From NCBI RefSeq assembly GCF_016801865.2, contig NC_068938.1, forward strand, positions 70,335,025 through 70,399,024: a DNA stretch of 64,000 bases, in the 5' to 3' direction. This DNA is from Culex pipiens pallens (Eukaryota > Arthropoda > Insecta > Diptera > Culicidae). The notes below the pieces were generated by a model. That model did no database searches and was not told the DNA's origin. It saw only the letters and a list, made by a program, of their open reading frames with translations. Positions 23,201 to 34,200 of this stretch are shown here, piece by piece (position 1 is the stretch's first letter; each line of letters opens with the position of its first letter). A program made the translations under genes and the position numbers.

Positions 23201-25537
23201 GAATCAAAGGCGGGGATTGGGGAGGGATCCTACCCAGACGGCTTCAGTGAGTGTGTAAGGTAACCGAGTATGGTTGTAACAACCTATTGGGACGTTCTTG
23301 GTTATTTAACGACTCCAAAGAGTGAAGATATGTGGGTCTACCGCCGTAACAAGCAAGTGGTCGGCGGTTTTTGGTCACGGTTCATACCCACATACCCATT
23401 TCAGAACTCTTTGCGGTTACTGGTCATTTGCTTGCACCACTTTAACATAGAAAGCACGAAAACAATCCTCGATCTAATTAGGGATAGGCGCGTATTTAAT
23501 ATGATAATATTAATTCCTAACTCCAAATATATCTAGGGTTCTTCTGCAAGTGAGATAGAAGAAGCAAATGTTAAGTCACGGAGCCTGTTGCTTCCATTCA
23601 AAAGAAAGATTTTCATTGAAAATTCCAGTTAAGAACTATCGACTGTCGCCAAATCGTCCTTTCAGAGTAGCAACAAATTCTAACACCTATCCCAACCCCC
23701 TCTTCCAGTGACGCCCCGCTCAGCCCACTGCTTTCACCGGACTCAACATCGCGCGGTGCCGCGTCCGAAACGGGCTTCGGCGGAACGGGCGCCGTGGCCG
23801 ACCAGGAAAAGTTTGCCGCGCTGACCGAGATGGCGATGCAGGGCTGCGAACTGGCCGAACAGCTGGCGACGCACCACCAGAAGCGGCCGTGCTTCAAGAA
23901 GATCGACAGTCTGTGCGCCCGGATGAAGCAGGACCTGATCCGGCCGGACAGCGTGCTCGCGAACATCAACTCGCAGGGGATCGCTTGGGCGGTGAAGGAC
24001 TTTATCTTTGTCTTTACGCGCATCATCAACGCGTGGATTATCATCAAGGGGTACGTGTACAACACGCCGGAGGGGCTGGAGCGGGTACAGAAGGTGCTGA
24101 GTCCGGACTTTTTGGAGAGCTTTTCCAAGTGGCAGGACTCGACGATCGACTTTGTGGACTGTTTGATCAAGTCGTTTACGAACCTGGACCAGATGGTGCA
24201 GACGCAGCGGACGAGCGGAGTGCAGAAGGAGTCCAAGTATGGAGGAGGTCGTCAGTCGAAGACGGACGAGGAGAAGGAGCGCCACATTCACGAGCTGTAC
24301 GAGTACCTGAAGGATATGATTCCGAACTTGGGGGAGGGCGGCAAGGGCGCGGCTGGGGCGACGACGACTTCGTCGTCCGACAACACGAGCACCAGCGACA
24401 TGTCCGATCGGAGCAGCGTGGTGTTTGAGAATGCCAAGAGCTTCCTGATGTCGGTGGTGAACGATTCGACGCACGCCCAGATGAAGCACAACGAGAACGG
24501 GACGTACTTCAAGACGGGAATCTACGAGCCGGTCAAGAAGCCACCGGGTTTTGGGTCGCCTCCGCCGCAGGTTAGCTGCCAGGTGAAGAGTTCGTACCCG
24601 TTGGCGGAGCCTAGTCCGGTGACTTCAACGCCCAAGATTCTGAAGAATCCGATCGCTCAGGATCGGCCCGATTTGCTGGGAAGTGTCGCTGGGGCTGATG
24701 GCGATGGAGGGGACATTTCGCTCGGTGGCCAGCTGCAGACGGACTTTTTCAACGACGCCATCATCCGGAAGAGCTTCGACAGTGAAACCGTCGCCAAGAT
24801 CCACTTTCTGCTGCAGAAGGTGTTTAGCGTGAAGGAGGCGATGTACTTTCTCGTGGGGCAGTTTACCAAGAATTATGTAAGTATGCGTCGCCTCGCTGAC
24901 GTCATTGATTGGCCTCCTTTGGAGTTGTGTGTTGCTGTCGATGAAGCATGCGCAGCATTGCGTCCTTGTTCAGGATACTCTCGCGCTCTTGCGAGCAAGT
25001 TTGCACCTTCTCTCACGGCAGGTGAATCATCTCTGTTACATAAGCAGGAGTATCCTTCCGCGAGCCCTTCAGCGTGATGTAACGTAACATTACACCCCAC
25101 TCTCTCTCTCTATCGCTCTCGTTCTCTTTTCACCAGTTCCCAGACTTTCACACCATCAACCCGAACTTTGTGGATCTCCGCTCGATCATCTCGAAGGCCC
25201 AAATCGGCGGCTACCGGAACGTGTACGAGATTGTGCAGGACCTGCGCCAGATTGTGGTGGCCGCTCGGCGTTACCTCGAAGTAAAGCGACCCCAAATCTC
25301 ATCGGTTGACTCGCGTTTCTAACAAACTGTTGAATTTTGCAGCAAAAGTCAAACACGCTGCTGGAAGAGTCGGCGGACGAGTTCGAGCGCAGCCTGGAGG
25401 ACATTCTGAGCGACAAGATTTTTGACTGTTACGATTTTAGCGGCTCGCTCGGTTCCAGCTCGCCGACGGCGACCAGCTACAGCGGCAGTTCCAGTGGCTT
25501 TGGTAGCTCGCTGGCCGCTTCGTCCGGTGGATTTTGA
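20281..25537 (+). CDS. Seven-exon protein of ~672 aa, possibly mitoshell-like
   Basis: Exons are 20281-20329, 20399-20521, 20587-20761, 20831-20995, 23709-24876, 25137-25280 and 25343-25537. All junctions are GT-AG and phase-consistent. Layout: start MADENFNKAPGSE; Ser/Thr-rich exon 2; Pro-rich exon 3 (APPPPPVPMSFPVFYQPV); basic exon 4 (GKNKSKELDIDTRKIAE); a long helical block in exon 5 (from ADQEKFAALTEMAMQG through DFIFVFTRIINAWIIIKGYV); a low-complexity Ser/Thr linker; then DFFNDAIIRKSFDSETVAKI running into exon 6 (FPDFHTINPNFVDLRSIISK); and a Ser/Gly tail. There is no signal peptide. I am not certain of the family. The architecture brings to mind Drosophila mitoshell, needed for mitochondrial clustering in male meiosis, but this is a weak recollection. 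A second in-frame donor for exon 1 near 20370 would lengthen the protein slightly. The poly(A) signal AATAAA is at 26426-26431. Confidence 0.85.
21090..21945. repeat. Tandem duplication of ~400 bp in intron 4
   Basis: About 21098-21480 recurs as about 21550-21945, in the same direction. Shared blocks include CTCTGGTTCCTTGC, CTTACCTCCACGTTGGCT, CGTAAACCTTTGACCA and TGTAGACGGTATTGTTTT. The first copy follows an A run and contains a C run at 21115-21124. It looks like tandem tails of an unrecognised repeat, perhaps the 3' end of a retroelement. Confidence 0.8.
22000..22700. other. AT-rich intron DNA, nothing recognised
   Basis: Intron 4 of the gene at 20281-25537 continues here without an open frame, inverted ends or tandem order that I can support. 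Confidence 0.5.
22911..23088. mobile_element. MITE, ~175 bp, CGGAAGGAA ends, copy 1
   Basis: The left end is GTATACGCACTTCGGAAGGA. The right end read inward gives GGCTAGTATGCTGATCGGAA. The imperfect inverted ends continue through GGTCAAGAAA. A close copy lies at 28896-29070. Confidence 0.8.
23265..23560. repeat. Diverged repeat shared with 27220-27520
   Basis: The order ACATAGAA, AATCCTCGAT, then GCGTATTTAATATGA near 23445-23505 parallels ACATAGAAG, GATCCTCGAT and GCGTATTAAATATGA near 27400-27495. Both blocks lie in otherwise gene-free DNA. They may be ends of an unrecognised retroelement. The similarity is partial. Confidence 0.5.
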
Positions 25538-26440
25538 AGGGCTTCCTCAAAGTTTTACACGATTCTAGCCGTAGTTGCTTGTTTTTACCTTTTGTTTGAG
25601 TTTTAACGTGAAGTCAGGGGGAGGAAGTGTTGTTAATCCAATTTTATACCCGCGCGCGTGTGGAGAGGTACGCACATTGTACACGATATTTTAAGTAAGT
25701 TTTAAATCCTACGTCGCCGTCCAGGACCCAAAAAGTAGACCAGAGAATTAGCAGGACAGAAACGAAATTGACACCACAACGTAGCAAAATCAAAGTGGAG
25801 CACCTCGTCATTATGACTTAAAATTTGCAGAAATCTCCAAAACCATAGTGTGCGCTTGATAGCTTAGAGTTACATTTTTAAATTGTTTGCAAAAAAAAGA
25901 AAAGTTTGGATTTTTGGATCAAGCCAAGAAATTTTGCGCTGTAGAAAATTTGATTTTAGCAGCAGCAGCTCAAAAGTTTTTAGATTACGAAACCCATCTC
26001 GTCAAAATTTTGTGTGCGTTGTGTACGTGTTTAGTTTTAGTAAAACTCAGTTCAAATGTTGTTACACGCTAGCTTTTAGCAGTCCAACCCTTTTAACAAT
26101 CATTTTAAACGTAATCTATTGAAATACAACTAAACTAATTCCTTCAGCAAAGTCAATCGTCATTATTAGAGCTCGACAGTGTCTTTTCTCAATCTCTCGT
26201 GTTGACGACAGATTGTCCTAGCTCGGCTGTTTGCGCCCCGGTGTTAATTGGAAATTATCGAGCAAATGACGACACCATCACCTCGACACAGCTCAGCGCA
26301 GGTTCTCGTAGGTTTGAAACAGTTCCGAACCGGCCAGTTCAAGTTTTTTTTCCCATTATTGAGCTAATTGATTGCGGTGGATGGAGAGTGTAGACTCGTG
26401 ATGGAAATTTTAAGACGCAGACTAAAATAAATAAGGCCTT
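25538..26440 (+). other. 3' UTR of the 20281-25537 gene
   Basis: The stop TGA at 25535-25537 is followed by 0.9 kb of mixed-composition sequence, ending at an AATAAA signal (26426-26431). No competing gene is seen. The length of the UTR is inferred from the first good poly(A) signal. Confidence 0.55.
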
Positions 26441-27562
26441 CTTATCAAAACATAAAGTGCAGACGATCGTGTTGCAGCTGCAACATGGTGACCACGTTAT
26501 CAGACCGACGTGGGCGGTTGCTCTACATGAGTTGTTTATGTTTATGTCGAAGACCCTCAGAACCAGGGACTAATTGAATCAAACTACGTTAAGTCAAGGA
26601 AGACCACGTGTCCAGAACCCCCCCAACCGCGTACGAAACCCGCCAAATTCTTGATAGCACTGAATTTCTCCACGCGCTCACCCCGGGACGCGAATCGCTG
26701 AGATGTTCTCAATCTCTCTCACTGCGAATCATTCTCAAACTCTCACCCTGGAGCGGAACTTCCCTGTTCGGTGCCGGGTCGCCCCACAGTTCCAGCGCCA
26801 CAGTCTTGTTTCGGTCGGTCAGCAGTGCGGTAACGAGCTCGTGTCCCCGTCGTTTGGATTGTTCCGCGCTCTCTTTGTTCTCGTGGTGTAGGTTCTGATT
26901 TTTTTTTTATGTATTTGTGTGCGAGTGGTTGTGTGTGTTTTTGAAGGGGATAATGGATCCTTTGGAGACCACCTCACCCCACCGGACGATTCAGCCAACC
27001 ACCCCTGCCAAGGGTGCTACGAGAAAGAAATGGGAGGGGGTTGCTACCTTTGGGCACACAGTGGAACAAGTGGATATTTGTTGCCGTTCGAAATCCTAGA
27101 ATTTTTTTTTTTGTTTTAAACTTTGGTGGGATTTTTATTTGTCATTAAATTTTAGCCCCATGGATGCACCGCGAAATGTGTGTGTGTGTGTTTTTCCAAT
27201 CCAATTCCCTAAGACTGACACTGATAAGTTATGGGAAAGTATTGTCTATATCAGACTTGGTTTATGCTAATACAGCTAATTTTAATCTCGGGTTTTTGAT
27301 GATATCAGCCCTCGCGCTGCTTCCAACGACATATTCCAAATTGGCAGGGCTCCTTGTGGTTCAGTTCCGTGATCATTGGGCATTGTTTGTTTTCGCCATA
27401 ACATAGAAGCAATGTACCAGCAGGATCCTCGATTTATATTTAGACTTCCAATGTGACTCATGCAAATCAGGGTCGGTGCGTATTAAATATGAGATTCTTG
27501 AACCTCCTGATGGCCGACGGGTTAGGGTCCCAGACCGCCAAAAATCTTCGAAATCTCAATGA
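26441..27562. other. Intergenic, no gene supported
   Basis: Mixed-composition DNA with short open frames that lack splice context. It includes a short GT run at 27178-27192 and the diverged repeat described at 23265-23560. Confidence 0.45.
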
Positions 27563-27570
27563 TCCCTGAA

Positions 27571-28169
27571 TAGAGGGTGACGATTCTCGAGATTTTGAAT
27601 TTCCCGGGAATCGAGAGTTGAATTTGGCCATTTCTCGGGAATTCCCGGGACCCGGGAGTTTTTTTTTGAGTATGCCAAAACTGCTAACAATTTAAAAAGG
27701 AAAGGTCATAAATTTGTTTTTTTTAAAATTAATTCAGTTACAATTCATTCATACTTATTTAAAAAAAAAAGTTTGTTTAAGTAGCCTCATTATTTGAAGG
27801 AACTATTTCAACCTTTAGATTTTTTTCTGAATCTGTAAATACAAGATCATTTTTTGCGCTTTTAGGGACTCAAAATTACAAATAATAAAAAAAAACTTTA
27901 TAATTCATTTCTGGGATGTAACTGCTAAGTATGCTTTAAGGTAAATTTTAGGGCTTACATTGTTTGGGCTTCTCTCAATTATAGTTATTGGAACATTCGA
28001 CAAGTTAACATCCATTTCGAATTTTTCGAATGTTTTTCTGATTAGTTTATAAAATTTTAGTTCTATATTTATAAGTATAAAATTTCCCGGGAGTCTCGAC
28101 CAAATTTCCCGGGAAACGAGAGGTCAAAAAATGGTCGATTTCCCGGGAATTCCCGCTCGTCACCCTCTA
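27571..28169. mobile_element. hAT-type MITE, 599 bp, with perfect 8-bp TSD
   Basis: The terminal inverted repeats are TAGAGGGTGACGA and TCGTCACCCTCTA. The 8-bp direct repeat TCCCTGAA flanks the element at 27563-27570 and 28170-28177, as expected for hAT superfamily transposition. Subterminal regions are rich in palindromic CCCGGGAA motifs in both orientations, resembling transposase-binding arrays. There is no transposase frame. Confidence 0.92.
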
Positions 28170-28684
28170 TCCCTGAACCTTCTGCTTTGGATTTTTGAAA
28201 TAACAAAAATATAATTTTTTGCAATTTCGCTGTGAAACTGTACAGTTTTCCTGTCTTACGGGAGAAACGCTTTCTTTGCCATAACAAAAAAAAGAAAAAA
28301 AAGAAAAAATAAAACAAAAAACCAATGGTGAAAATCAGAAGTTAAAAAAAAATTACGAAGGCTGCTGCAACTGTTGAAAATTATCAGGTTTTGGTGAGAG
28401 CTTTCCATTCAATGCTGTTATTTGTTGAAATCAACGGCGTTAATAAATTTATGAAAAAAAAACTCTTAATGAAACGCACACATCACACCATAACTGATTC
28501 GGAGCGTTTGGTACGGTATGTCCACGCATCCATCCTCCCCTGTTGATTCTGTGAAATGTGGCCCGTTCACTGAATCTATCTCTGCGGTGCTCACCATTAG
28601 AATGATAGATTAGGATGCCAGGAACTGTATTTCAATACATAAAAAATACTCAAAAATGCACGCAACATACATACTAAAGGATCA

Positions 28685-28879
28685 TTACACTACGGAAAAC
28701 AAACAAACAAACTCGCACTTTTTCATGTTTGACAGTTTGCCAAATTAGCAAACTCGTAAACAAGGCTAAATGTATGCAGGCTGACGTTTGTACGAACAAA
28801 TCCAGGCAAACAAACAAAGCAAGAAAACTGGCAAACTATCAAAAAATGCGAGTTTGTTTGTTTGTTTGCCGTAGTGTAA
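28685..28879. mobile_element. MITE, 195 bp, TTACACTACGG ends
   Basis: TTACACTACGG followed by AAACAAACAAACAAACTCGC at the left is mirrored by GCGAGTTTGTTTGTTTGTTT then CCGTAGTGTAA at the right, giving TIRs of about 33 bp. Confidence 0.88.
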
Positions 28880-28895
28880 AAGCTCCTTTAGTTAT

Positions 28896-29070
28896 AGCTG
28901 TATACGCACTTCGGAAGGAACCGGTCAAGAAAAATTTCAAATGGCAGAGGCAGCGAAAGCAAGCCTGAGAGGGTGCTTTTCTTCCAAGAAATCGCTCCCT
29001 CTCCTTTGTTCTGCTGTTCGTAAAGCTGTTTCTTGACCCCTTTCCTTCCGATTTGCGTACTAGCCTTATA
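28896..29070. mobile_element. MITE, ~175 bp, CGGAAGGAA ends, copy 2
   Basis: It has the same ends and core as 22911-23088, including GCTGTTCGTAAAGCTGTTTC. It starts 16 bp after the preceding MITE ends. Confidence 0.8.
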
Positions 29071-29389
29071 CATAGTTTAATGCCCCTGAAAAAAATCCTG
29101 TACAGACATAGCCCATAAAAGCTTATGTTTGGGCATGGCAGGGCGTTTTAGGGAAAATAAATATTGTTTAGCGAAAAAAAATAATCAAAAATCACTCCGA
29201 AAAATGAGTCAAAAAAATATTGCAACCAAAACCAAATTTGTGAACAAATATTTTTTTTTTTTGGTTTTTGGCATTACACATTGGCTTCTATGATTAAAAA
29301 CAGGAAGACATATTTAAAAAAAAATGTGACGTAAACGACAAATAATCATAAATTCAAATTAATTTTCTTAAATTACATACACTCAAACC

Positions 29390-29588
29390 ACGATGGTTTG
29401 ACACAGCCTGTTGTAAAACGAACGGGGTCTCTTTTTAGTTTGACACCCCTTTTACACAGAGTTCACACACACTACCAAACGTTTGTTTTGATAGTGTGCG
29501 TGAGCGCCGTGTAAAAAGTGGCAGTTTGACTTTGACCAATCAACGGGGTACAAACTAAAAAAGTGTCAAACGAAAAAGTGACCGACCC
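29390..29588. mobile_element. MITE, CACTCAAACC family, copy 1, right end lost
   Basis: It begins TA-CACTCAAACCACGATGG and matches 35930-36157 until about 29588, where the right terminal repeat is replaced by unrelated sequence. Confidence 0.8.
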
Positions 29589-29689
29589 AACTGCAAAAAT
29601 CTTGTAAAATTATTCAAACCTTGTTGTAAATAACTTTGAAGACAGTAATTTAGGGGATGAATAAAAAATCATATCGAAAAAATGCGCAA

Positions 29690-29945
29690 TCAACTGGGGT
29701 TAATCTGGACTACAGTCTGAATAGAGACAGCAGTACCTATTTGGAGCTGGAAATTTAGAAAGCGATGCTCTATTTTTGTTGTTCTTTATCCGAAACCAGT
29801 CAAAAATACATCTGGAGTTTTTTTTAAAGGACCTATAAGCTATTGTGTTTCATATGTTTATAGGACCTATTCAAAAAAACTCGGGATATAAATATTGTGC
29901 AGCAACAAGCTTAAACAGCTGTCCCAATTCGCCCCAGATGACAGA
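29690..29945. mobile_element. MITE, CTGGGG...GTCCCAATTCG family, with nested mini-hairpin
   Basis: It matches the element at 51802-52016 from CTGGGGTTAATCTGGACTAC to CTGTCCCAATTCGCCCCA. Relative to that copy it carries an extra segment at about 29815-29890, containing AAAGGACCTATAAGC and GTTTATAGGACCT, which is the same mini-hairpin seen at 6430-6470. Confidence 0.7.
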
Positions 29946-30469
29946 GATCAAAAAAGGCTTTTGCTTGCTCCTATTAAAAATATGAGGTGGTTTGACAGTT
30001 GCTTTGGAGAATTTGAACGGTTCGCGTCGCGGTCAGCAAGCCGGATTTTCGTTGCCGTTTCCGTCTTTTTTCCCCCCGATTGTGTGTGTTTTTTGGTCCG
30101 AGCGGTTTCGCGTTTTAGCATTTTATTTGGTTTTATCTTTCCACAGCCGGCTGTCTAAGATTGAATCATTTATGCTAAACTCAACACCAAATAACCGGGA
30201 ATAATCTCATCCGCATCTTTCGACTGTTTGCCTTGAGAATGCATAATACATCACATCATTAAACAAAATTTATTGATTATTGGGTCGCATCATCATCCTT
30301 TATGATGAATCCTGGCCATTACCCTTACCCACTAACAAAATCCCAAGTAGAAGTAGTTTTCCGGCACACGTGGGGGTGTGGATATCGTATAGAACCCACC
30401 CTTTGTAGCAACCTGTGCTAACTAACATTCCCGTCCCAATCCCCCCGAGATCTACAAACTGACATGGCG

Positions 30470-30710
30470 GGCGCCGTTGGTGGCCAATGACTGTAACCTA
30501 TTTGCTTCAGATCTAGTTTTAATGATCTTGATGTTTTATCTTTTCAACGCATTCATACATGCTGTTGATAAGGGAAACACCATTAGATCGTTTAAGCGTA
30601 TGGTCAGTTGTATTGATAGGATATTACGGTCCTGTTCAGCAACGGAGAAGGACAACCATGGGTGGTCTCTCATGCTCATGCTCATGCTCATGCTCCTATT
30701 AAAAATATGA
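30470..30710. repeat. Probable retroelement tail with (CTCATG)n
   Basis: A mixed-composition block ends in four units of CTCATG at about 30669-30692. A short hexamer run at the end of an otherwise unrelated block is what non-LTR element tails often look like. I could not identify an element. Confidence 0.35.
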
Positions 30711-30879
30711 GGAAAGGATTTAAATTGAGAGATTTTAGCAAAACGCCTTATTTCAAATCAGTTTAAAAGCCCACTGTGCCACCCCCTATGGAGCCCTCTC
30801 CCCTAGGAGGGTGGTTCAAAGTGGCTAGCCCATCACCGTTAGGGGTGTGATTTTGGGGGCCGTGATATTGTAGGAGGGG

Positions 30880-31283
30880 GGTCGGTAGAAAAACTCACAC
30901 GGTTACACAATATTTCACCACCCCCCAAAGAGCGGCCGTCGCGTCGTGAGCGAGAGAGCGAAAAGGGTCGTCGCTGGCACACAGTTGGGGTTCGCCCGTT
31001 GGCCATTGATTGACTGTCCGTCGTTGGGTTGGTTTGGATTGGTTGTTGGCTGCTGGTCCGGTGCGTGTGAGTGTGTGGTCCCCGGGGTGAGCATTCCGGT
31101 GTTCCGTAGACAGTGTGGCGTTGGCCCCCCACGGCGAGGTCTTTTGATTGGAAAATTGTTCACATCCACCCTCTCGGCTCTGCTCTGGTCTAATACGCGT
31201 GTGAAAAATCCATTCCAGGCGTGTGCTGCACCAAGTTTAGAACTCGTGACAGGAACCTGCCCGTCAATCCGGAACTCCTCAAT
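30880..31283 (+). promoter_or_regulatory. 5' UTR / promoter region of Ly6 gene 1
   Basis: GC-richer DNA directly upstream of the start at 31284. A donor-like GGGGTGAGC near 31084 and an acceptor-like CCATTCCAG ending at 31218 would allow a 5' UTR intron. The transcription start is not placed. Confidence 0.4.
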
Positions 31284-34200
31284 ATGGCTGTGCTGCAATC
31301 GATGATCCTGGCCAGTGTCCTGGTGTTGGCGTTCGTGGTGCACCAAGGTAAGTTCTTGTGCAAGAATCGATTTTTCACTTGTTAATAAAGTCTTCAAATC
31401 GATTCCTTTGTTGAGAAAAACAGTTTTTCAAAGGAAAATTATGAAGAAAATGTCGCCCTTAAAAAAATCCAGTCAAAAAAGAACATAGAACAAAAGTGCT
31501 CAAGTTTGGTTCAAGAACAAAAAAGGACACGATTATGTAAGTCAAGTGGTTAAGCGTTTTCCCCTTTAGAGGTTCGAAGGGGCTCTGGTAACACTGAAGA
31601 GGGGGGTGGCCACCGGAGGATGCGGCGAGGTGCCCGGATCGATATCCTGGCGAGAGAATCCCTTCCGACATGTGTTTGTGAGAGAATTTTTGAGCAGAAG
31701 TGAAGAATTTCCAAGGGGCTCGTCATTCCTTTTAGAAAGTGTTTTCTCCAAGAACCGGATTTTGGTCGATTCTTTTCGCGCGTTGGTCGACTCTCTATCG
31801 ATTCCGAGAGGCATGCCCGCATGGAAGGAAGGTTTGGCCCACCACCGTGTGTGTGTGTGCTTATGTGAACAATCAAACGAGTCATACGTCGTACGTGACG
31901 CGGGGGATTTATGGGGCATAATTTAAATTCGAGTTGTATGTTTGCGGGAAGAACCCCGTGTCTGCCGTGTGTGTGTTTTTTTTCCAATTCCTGACCCGAT
32001 GGCGCGCACACCCTCACTTGTTCAAGGTCATCTGGTTTTCGCAGTGATGACGTAAGTCAGGAATTATGGAAATTGAACCAGACTTGAGTGTAGTCTTCCT
32101 AGCAAGAGAGTCATTGCGATGTATTTATTTACTCGGGTGATTTTTTTTGTTCTCTGCCTGTTTGAACGATCACGAGTCATTTATAATTAATTAACAGACT
32201 CGACTCGCAGGGAATTTACACGGGTAGTTGAATCAGCTGGGTTAAACTTTAATAAGACAAGGTGTGATAAGTTGTTGTCAATAAAAGCTGTTTTTAAGTG
32301 TCTTGAATACAGTTCGATTGTTTTACGACCCCACAGACCACCGGAGGTTGGCCGAATCCCGGTCTTGGGGTGTAAAGATAAATCGCACAATTAACTAAAA
32401 CAAACGGACAAATCTCGTCAGGAGCAATAAAAATGCGTGCGAACTGTTTCTATCAATCAAGTTAATAACATTTATTTCAACCACATGACAACACACAGTA
32501 AACAATGACGCGCTGTCAACGACAGTCGAGGCTCGGCATTGGGGCCGAGTTCGAGTCCAGCGCCGAATGCACAGTGGGCACATTCGCAATTCCAGTCGTC
32601 ACAATATCCCCCCACTTAATATAGGAGGTACGGGTCGGACCACTGCGTCGATCTTCACCTGAAGACCAGCATGGCACCTGTACCGACGGGGCACGTCCAC
32701 TTCCTGTCGATGTGGACTGCTGGGGTGACATTGATGTGGATGAAGGAAACGAGTAGCCAACGGGAAGCTGCGTCGGAGGATGTCTCATGACACCGGTCGT
32801 CGTTGGTTGCGCCAGACTCCCCGGTTGCTCCGAGGCCTCCCCAAACGTCGGCGTTGTTGCACAAGACTTCGGTTTCGTCAAACTCCATGGTTCCAGCCAG
32901 ATGACTACGAGCATCGCTGGCATCACTGCTGCATCCGGTCCGGGATCCCAGTCAGCCCGACGGAGTGTGCGGATAGCGCGCGGTCGTTTCCGGACAATAA
33001 ACGTCTCATAGCCGACACAATTCCTGACCGCACCTGGCTCGCTGCTTCTTTTCACGCACACCAGCTCGAGTGGTGGATTCTTCCAACAGCGTGAAGTCTT
33101 TCGATCGGTTGGCTCGTTCGCTTGAGCCGATGATGATGGTGATGATGGTGGAGGCTCGAATTCCAACTTCGTTCGAATGCGCTCGAATCTTGCTTCTGAT
33201 GGCGGAGCACCACCCACAACATGCTCGTTTGGGATGCTTCCGAACGCCTTCAGATCGGCATTCAGCGCTTGAGTGTTGGTGTTCCTCCCCGCCTTAACTT
33301 TTTGCTCTATCAAAGCGTCACGAAGAATCACCTTCCGGCACAGGCCCTTGACGTCATCAAGGCAACCAAAAGTGCACTGCGGTCCAGCCAGCGTCGACTG
33401 CTGCGACGTACCCAGCGAAACTATCGCTCCGGGTGGTTGGGACAGGTGCTCGTAATCGTCTCCCGGATCCAGAATCCACTCCAGTCCGGCCAGCACAGGA
33501 GCAACTGCTTTTGTGCTCTGGAACACCAATGTTCCGCTCGTTGCCGGCACCGAGTTCTTCAAATCCGCCTTGAGGGCATCCGCGGCCGTTCCTGGCCCGA
33601 ATGTAGATGGGTACACCAGCTGACAACCGGTGTTGAGCGTTGTTTCGGTCGATGACGTGGCCAGACGCTCCACACAATGTCCACGCACACCGGAACTAAC
33701 CTCAATTCCTTTGTTGTTGTTCTCCTCGTGGCGCGCTCGATCGCCATCGCAAGTCTCCCGGTTCTGTTCCGCCACGGTCAGCGCCGCCAAGATGTCCCGC
33801 ACAAGTTGTCCTTGATGCTGCATGAAGTCCAGCTGCTGCTGGTGCATTTCTGCCAGCTGGCGTTGAACCACCTCTTGCTCACGTCGGAACAACTCCGCCA
33901 CATAACCTCGCGGCTGTTTGAACCACTCGATGTACTGCGCCGCCTGTGGAGAACTCTGGAGGAGCGACTCGATCTGGAACTGTTGCTGCTGACCGGCTGC
34001 CAACGGTGCTTCTTGCTGTCCGTCCACCCTCAGCTCCGCGCCGACGCCAACGACGACTTTTCCCGGAACACCTTCCATCTCGCCGTGTGCTGCCTCCTCC
34101 TTCGCGGGTTCAACTTTTGCCGGTTGAAAATTCGGCCAAAAGTCACCGTCTCGTCGCCACTTTTACGACCCCACAGACGACCGGAGGTTAGCCGAATCCC

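Noticed and set aside
23613..24489. Long minus-strand frames opposite exon 5 of the 20281-25537 gene
   Set aside because: They are shadows of the GC-rich coding exon, whose plus-strand frame has consistent splice junctions.
32516..34078. The 520-codon frame as a host gene
   Set aside because: It lies exactly between two LTRs with a target duplication and extends into one LTR, so it belongs to the retrotransposon.
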